DNA of 8,726 nucleotides from Sphingomonas sp. Its GTDB lineage: Bacteria; Pseudomonadota; Alphaproteobacteria; Sphingomonadales; Sphingomonadaceae. A model generated the notes under the pieces. It did no database searches. It worked only from the letters and a program-made list of their open reading frames with translations, and was not told the DNA's origin. The stretch's first letter is position 1, and every line of letters starts with the position of its first letter. The stretch covers positions 1 to 8,726 of the forward strand of contig JASLBO010000452.1 of the NCBI GenBank assembly GCA_030146605.1, written 5' to 3'. Shown piece after piece: positions 6,371-8,726 of this stretch. Made by a program: the position numbers and the translations under genes.

Positions 6371-7132
6371 TCACATCGACGAGCGCGTATCCTCGAGCGC
6401 CAGCTCGACGAGCGCCCGCATTGCCTCGCTCGCCGCTTCGGGATCGCCAGCCGCTATGGCTTCGAAGACGCGCGCATGATCGGGCAGTGGATCGCGGGGC
6501 AGCGCGCGTGTCCGCTGCTTGAACTGGGTCGTCCAGTTCACCGCCGCGCCGATGCTGGCACTCAGCGCGATCAGTGCGTTGTTGTGCGTGGCTTGCAGCA
6601 ACGCGTTGTGAAAGTCGCGATCGGCGGCCCGTCCCGCCTCGGTCGCCAGCGTGAACCGGCGCATCCCGGCCAGGCCGTCCTTCATCGCCTTGAGATCGGC
6701 CTTGTCGCGGCGACCCGCGGCGATGCGCGCCGCCGCGGGCTCGACGATTGCGCGCAGCTCGAACAGGTCGCGGACGAACTCCAGATCGGGCTCGCCCGAA
6801 AACGCCCAGGCCAGCACCACCGGATCGAGCACGTTCCAGCGGCTGCGCGGCAGCACCCGCGTCCCCGCCTTTGTGCGGCTTTCGACCAGCCCTTTCGCGG
6901 CGAGCACCTGTACCGCCTCGCGATACGCGCTACGCGAAACGTCGAGCGCTTCTGAATTGGCGACTTCGCCGGTCAGCCGCTCGCCTGGTGCTATCCGCCC
7001 GGAGACGATCGCCGTGCCGAGATAATGCGCCACCGCCCCGCGCAGCCGCCGGCCACTGCCCTTGGCCGAAGCGGAGAGCGGCGCGATCGTGGCGGCCACA
7101 GGCGCCGGGGGGTCTTCGCTGTCCGATGCCAT
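6371..7132 (-). CDS. GntR-family transcriptional regulator, FadR subfamily with FCD domain
   Basis: This is a 253-residue one-component regulator that probably senses a sugar or sugar acid and controls the neighbouring enzymes. After a disordered Ala/Pro-rich tail (1-26), a winged helix-turn-helix spans about 28-95, with IVSGRIAPGERL and the recognition region LDVSRSAYREAVQVLAAKGLV. The all-helical FCD ligand-binding domain spans about 118-245, beginning FVRDLFELRAIVEPAAARIAA. Two elements of the FCD metal site are present: Asp171-x3-His175 (DRDFH) and His219 (PDHARVFEAI). The C-terminal His usually found in AMxxHL is Leu241 here. The start at ATG 7132 follows AAGGGGGG. A partial TTAGTC-type palindrome about 63 bases upstream suggests autoregulation. 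Family sure; the effector is unknown. Relatives respond to gluconate, galactonate or hexuronates, so a sugar acid is a reasonable guess. Confidence 0.92.
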   Translation of the reverse strand: MASDSEDPPAPVAATIAPLSASAKGSGRRLRGAVAHYLGTAIVSGRIAPGERLTGEVANSEALDVSRSAYREAVQVLAAKGLVESRTKAGTRVLPRSRWNVLDPVVLAWAFSGEPDLEFVRDLFELRAIVEPAAARIAAGRRDKADLKAMKDGLAGMRRFTLATEAGRAADRDFHNALLQATHNNALIALSASIGAAVNWTTQFKQRTRALPRDPLPDHARVFEAIAAGDPEAASEAMRALVELALEDTRSSM

Positions 7133-7194
7133 ATGCCCCCCCTTGCTGCGCGCTTATCCCCAGCCCGGCCACGCAGCGCAAGACGCATGACGTA

Positions 7195-7207
7195 TTAGTC
7201 CGAGTAC
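7195..7207. promoter_or_regulatory. Partial FCD-type operator upstream of the GntR gene
   Basis: TTAGTCCGAGTAC matches the 3824-3836 palindrome at 10 of 13 positions, with one half-site (TTAGTC) intact. It lies 63-75 bases upstream of the GntR start. On the minus strand it overlaps and follows a possible promoter with -35 TTGTCG, a 17-base spacer and -10 TGTACT, a good position for autorepression. Confidence 0.4.
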
Positions 7208-7289
7208 AAGACGCACGCCGACGCACGACAAGGGTCTGATCGCCTCCGAACGTCAGCCTTCGACTATCACGAGTCGGGGCGTGCGGATC

Positions 7290-8252
7290 TCAGTGCGCAC
7301 GCTCGAGCATTCCGTGCATCGCAATCCAGCGCACGAACGAGTCGAACCAGCCGGTGCTCGTAGTCTTCTTGGGGTACATGCCGAAGCCGTGCCCGCCCTG
7401 CTCGAACAAGTGGAACTCCGCGGGCCGCTTGGCCGCGCGCCAATTATCGATCAGGCCGATCCCGCCATTCGCGAAAAAGGGATCGTCGGCGGCGAGTGCG
7501 ACGAACATCGGCGGCGCGTCGGCGGGGACGGTGACCGCGGCAAGCGGCCCGTAGATGTTGCCGATGAACGCAGGCTTGGCATCCTCGCCCGCGAGCGTGG
7601 TCGCAAGCGTCAGCATGGCGCCGGCGGAGAAGCCGACCATCCCGATACGATCCTTGTCGACATGCCATTCGCCCGAGCGGCGGCGGATCAGCGCGAAGGC
7701 GGCGCGCGCATCGGCGATCTGGGGTGCCAGACCCGCCAGCGCCTGCTGCGGGTCCATGCGCGGTCGGCGCGCAGTCGCGGAGAACATCTCGGCCATCGAG
7801 CGCTCGAACCCCGCCATATCGGCCGGGGTCTGATTGAGCCGATATTTGAGCACGAAAGCAGCCACGCCCTTTGCGGCAAGCGCTTTCGCAACGTCCCAGC
7901 CCTCATTCTCCATCGAGAGCGTCCGGAACCCGCCGCCCGGGGCGACGACGACAGCGGCGCCCGTCGCGCGGGCGGGATCGGGCAGAAAGGGCGTGAGCGT
8001 CGCGACGGTGACATTCCGCGCGAAGACACTGCCATATTGGCTGTGCCACGATTCCGCCGCGGCCGCGCCCGGCAATGGACTGGTATCCAGCGTGATCGCA
8101 CTGGGCTGCGCCGGGACCGCGATCGGCGTCATCTTGTCTTTCTGGGCGCTCGCCGGCGACGCGAGCGTGCAAGCCAGAGCGACCGCGGCCGCCATGAGGG
8201 CGCGGACCGGTCGGATTCCGCGCAATGGCCTGGGGGTTCGAATGATATTCAC
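7290..8252 (-). CDS. Exported alpha/beta-hydrolase, probable carbohydrate esterase
   Basis: This 320-residue periplasmic hydrolase probably removes acetyl or other acyl groups from the glycan attacked by GH43 and GH95. GTG 8252 is chosen because AGGAGGG lies about seven bases upstream. ATG 8270 is in frame, but that Shine-Dalgarno falls inside the six extra codons it would add. Residues 1-36 are a Sec signal peptide ending ASA. An oxyanion-hole-like APGGGF occurs at about 104-109. The nucleophile motif GFSAG contains Ser209, the acid is Asp256 or Asp257 in AADDPFF, and the base is His288 in GGHGFG, so the triad is complete. The architecture is that of the acetyl-xylan-esterase-like/BD-FAE group of alpha/beta-hydrolases. 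It is preceded on the same strand by the small LuxR-type gene, with 55 bases between them, so the two may be co-transcribed. Fold and catalysis are clear; the ester substrate is inferred from context. Confidence 0.88.
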   Translation of the reverse strand: MNIIRTPRPLRGIRPVRALMAAAVALACTLASPASAQKDKMTPIAVPAQPSAITLDTSPLPGAAAAESWHSQYGSVFARNVTVATLTPFLPDPARATGAAVVVAPGGGFRTLSMENEGWDVAKALAAKGVAAFVLKYRLNQTPADMAGFERSMAEMFSATARRPRMDPQQALAGLAPQIADARAAFALIRRRSGEWHVDKDRIGMVGFSAGAMLTLATTLAGEDAKPAFIGNIYGPLAAVTVPADAPPMFVALAADDPFFANGGIGLIDNWRAAKRPAEFHLFEQGGHGFGMYPKKTTSTGWFDSFVRWIAMHGMLERAH

Positions 8253-8289
8253 GGCATTCCCTCCTGTCATTCTCTGCCCGATGGCGACA

Positions 8290-8302
8290 TACCTCGGACT
8301 AT
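8290..8302. promoter_or_regulatory. Half-conserved FCD-type operator upstream of the esterase gene
   Basis: TACCTCGGACTAT keeps only one half of the TTAGTCAGACTAA palindrome. It shares CTCGGACTA exactly with the complement of the site upstream of the GntR gene. It lies 38-50 bases upstream of the esterase start, between the esterase and LuxR-type genes. It is weak alone and suggestive mainly because all four sites lie upstream of genes. Confidence 0.3.
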
Positions 8303-8307
8303 TAGCT

Positions 8308-8565
8308 TCAGTGGCTAGCCCCGCTCCAGTCGTAAGCGCTGGCGATGAGGGCTACTTGTGTCCGGTTGCGAACGTTCAACCGGCGCATCAGCGCCGTCAT
8401 GTGTCCTTTGACGGTTGCCTCGGAGATCCCCAGCGCGCGGGCAATCTCCCTGTTGGGCGACCCTGAATGGACGAAACGGAGCACTCTGGTCTGCATCGGC
8501 GTGAGTCGCGGCGGCGGGGCGGCGACCGCCTGCGGTGACCTTCCACGAGCGGGGCCGTCATGCAC
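8308..8565 (-). CDS. Small LuxR-type helix-turn-helix protein without receiver domain
   Basis: This is a DNA-binding protein consisting almost only of a LuxR/NarL-type HTH (GerE, PF00196). The motif is well preserved: LTPMQTRVLRFVHSGSPNREIARALGISEATVKGHM, followed by LMRRLNVRNRTQVALIA. The start is uncertain. GTG 8565 (85 residues) has a strong GGGGAGGAGGG about ten bases upstream. ATG 8631 (107 residues) has no Shine-Dalgarno and would lie only about five bases after the predicted transcription start, overlapping the LacI-type palindrome. I therefore prefer 8565. No receiver, PAS or autoinducer domain precedes it, and no remnant of one is visible in the remaining upstream sequence to 8726. 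It lies 55 bases upstream of the esterase on the same strand. It may be a stand-alone regulator or a relic of a NarL-type response regulator. Targets are unknown. Confidence 0.75.
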   Translation of the reverse strand: MHDGPARGRSPQAVAAPPPRLTPMQTRVLRFVHSGSPNREIARALGISEATVKGHMTALMRRLNVRNRTQVALIASAYDWSGASH

Positions 8566-8633
8566 ATTTTCCAAGCCCTCCTCCCCTGCCGTGGCGGTCT
8601 TTACCGCTCGGGCGCACGCATCACGCGGCATCA

Positions 8634-8647
8634 AGTTAGCGCTACCA
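8634..8647. promoter_or_regulatory. LacI-type operator-like palindrome upstream of the LuxR-type gene
   Basis: Read on the minus strand, TGGTAGCGCTAACT agrees with the receptor operator (815-828) at 11 of 14 positions and contains the perfect 8-bp palindrome TAGCGCTA. It overlaps the predicted -10 box and transcription start of the LuxR-type gene. From memory it resembles the XylR-type operators of Caulobacter. It could also serve a gene beyond the right edge. Confidence 0.45.
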
Positions 8648-8671
8648 TAGTCATTAGTCAGACCTATTCAA
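8644..8671 (-). promoter_or_regulatory. Predicted promoter of the LuxR-type gene
   Basis: On the minus strand TTGAAT (8666-8671) and TATGGT (8644-8649) are separated by 16 bases, the same spacing as in the predicted GH43 promoter. An FCD-type site occupies the spacer and a LacI-type palindrome covers the -10 box. Transcription would start near 8636-8638. Confidence 0.45.
8654..8666. promoter_or_regulatory. FCD-type operator in the LuxR-gene promoter spacer
   Basis: TTAGTCAGACCTA shares the 11 bases ATTAGTCAGAC (8653-8663) exactly with the palindrome between GH43 and GH95. A further TAGTCA half-site at 8648-8653 sits seven bases away in the same orientation. The match to TNGTNNNACNA fails only at the last fixed position. 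The shared position within two promoter spacers argues for one regulator at both. Confidence 0.5.
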
Positions 8672-8726
8672 GCGAAGTGTGCGGGCAGTTCGCGTGCGAG
8701 CCGCCAAGACTCGTTTCCAAAAGGTT
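8672..8726. other. Right-edge sequence, unassigned
   Basis: These 55 bases show no coding signature on either strand and no receiver-domain remnant. They may belong to an intergenic region upstream of a gene to the right. Confidence 0.3.

Noticed and set aside
5285..6955. 556-codon open frame on the plus strand across GH95 and the GntR gene
   Set aside because: It overlaps the well-supported GH95 frame and runs antisense to the GntR gene. Its translation is Arg/Pro/Ala-rich with no family signature, as expected from out-of-frame reading of GC-rich genes.
7261..7276. Terminator hairpin after the esterase (CGACT-ATCACG-AGTCG)
   Set aside because: The stem is only five base pairs and no T-run follows on the transcribed strand.
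7281..8318. 345-codon plus-strand frame antisense to the esterase
   Set aside because: The opposite frame has a full catalytic triad, signal peptide and ribosome-binding site. This one is Arg/Gly-rich without domains.
8566..8726. Remnant receiver domain upstream of the LuxR-type HTH
   Set aside because: None of the three minus-strand frames shows receiver C-terminal motifs; the region reads as promoter and operators.

Overview
The window looks like a carbohydrate-utilisation locus from a high-GC alphaproteobacterium, most likely Sphingomonas or a close relative. Three things suggest this. The outer-membrane receptor at the left edge is of the Caulobacter/Xanthomonas/Sphingomonas TonB-dependent type. 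The codon use is strongly GC-biased. The GC-rich palindromic repeats at 2333-2737 resemble those common in sphingomonad genomes. The genus is inferred from recall, not from a search.

Layout from left to right. (1) 1-742, minus: the first 247 residues of a TonB-dependent receptor, cut by the window edge. (2) 743-1356: a roughly 600-base gap. Its left third holds a promoter with two LacI-type palindromes; the rest has no recognisable gene. (3) 1357-2298, plus: an exported DUF1080 protein (3-keto-disaccharide hydrolase family). (4) 2299-2761: a non-coding repeat island. (5) 2762-3793, minus: an exported GH43 glycosidase. (6) 3794-3923: a divergent promoter region with a perfect 13-bp palindrome. 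(7) 3924-6308, plus: a Tat-exported GH95 enzyme (alpha-L-fucosidase or alpha-L-galactosidase). (8) 6371-7132, minus: a GntR-family regulator of the FadR/FCD type. (9) 7290-8252, minus: an exported alpha/beta-hydrolase, probably a carbohydrate esterase. (10) 8308-8565 (or 8631), minus: a small LuxR-type helix-turn-helix protein without a receiver domain. (11) A regulatory region up to about 8671, then unassigned sequence to the end.

The genes fit together as follows. The receptor would import oligosaccharides. GH43 (arabinose/xylose side chains), GH95 (L-fucose or L-galactose caps), the esterase (acyl groups) and DUF1080 would strip decorations in the periplasm. Decorated hemicellulose, such as xyloglucan or substituted arabinoxylan, is the likeliest substrate, but this is inference.

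The most interesting part is the control circuitry. A palindrome TTAGTCAGACTAA, which fits the FadR-subfamily operator pattern TNGTNNNACNA, sits inside the predicted GH43 promoter. A close copy lies in the spacer of the predicted LuxR-gene promoter, and weaker copies precede the GntR gene and the esterase gene. Independently, LacI-type palindromes (TGTTAACGCTAACA and variants) cover the receptor promoter, overlap the LuxR-gene promoter, and occur once inside the GH43 signal-peptide codons. The locus may therefore be controlled jointly by its own FCD regulator and by a LacI-family regulator encoded elsewhere. I see no clearly new enzymatic or defence system.
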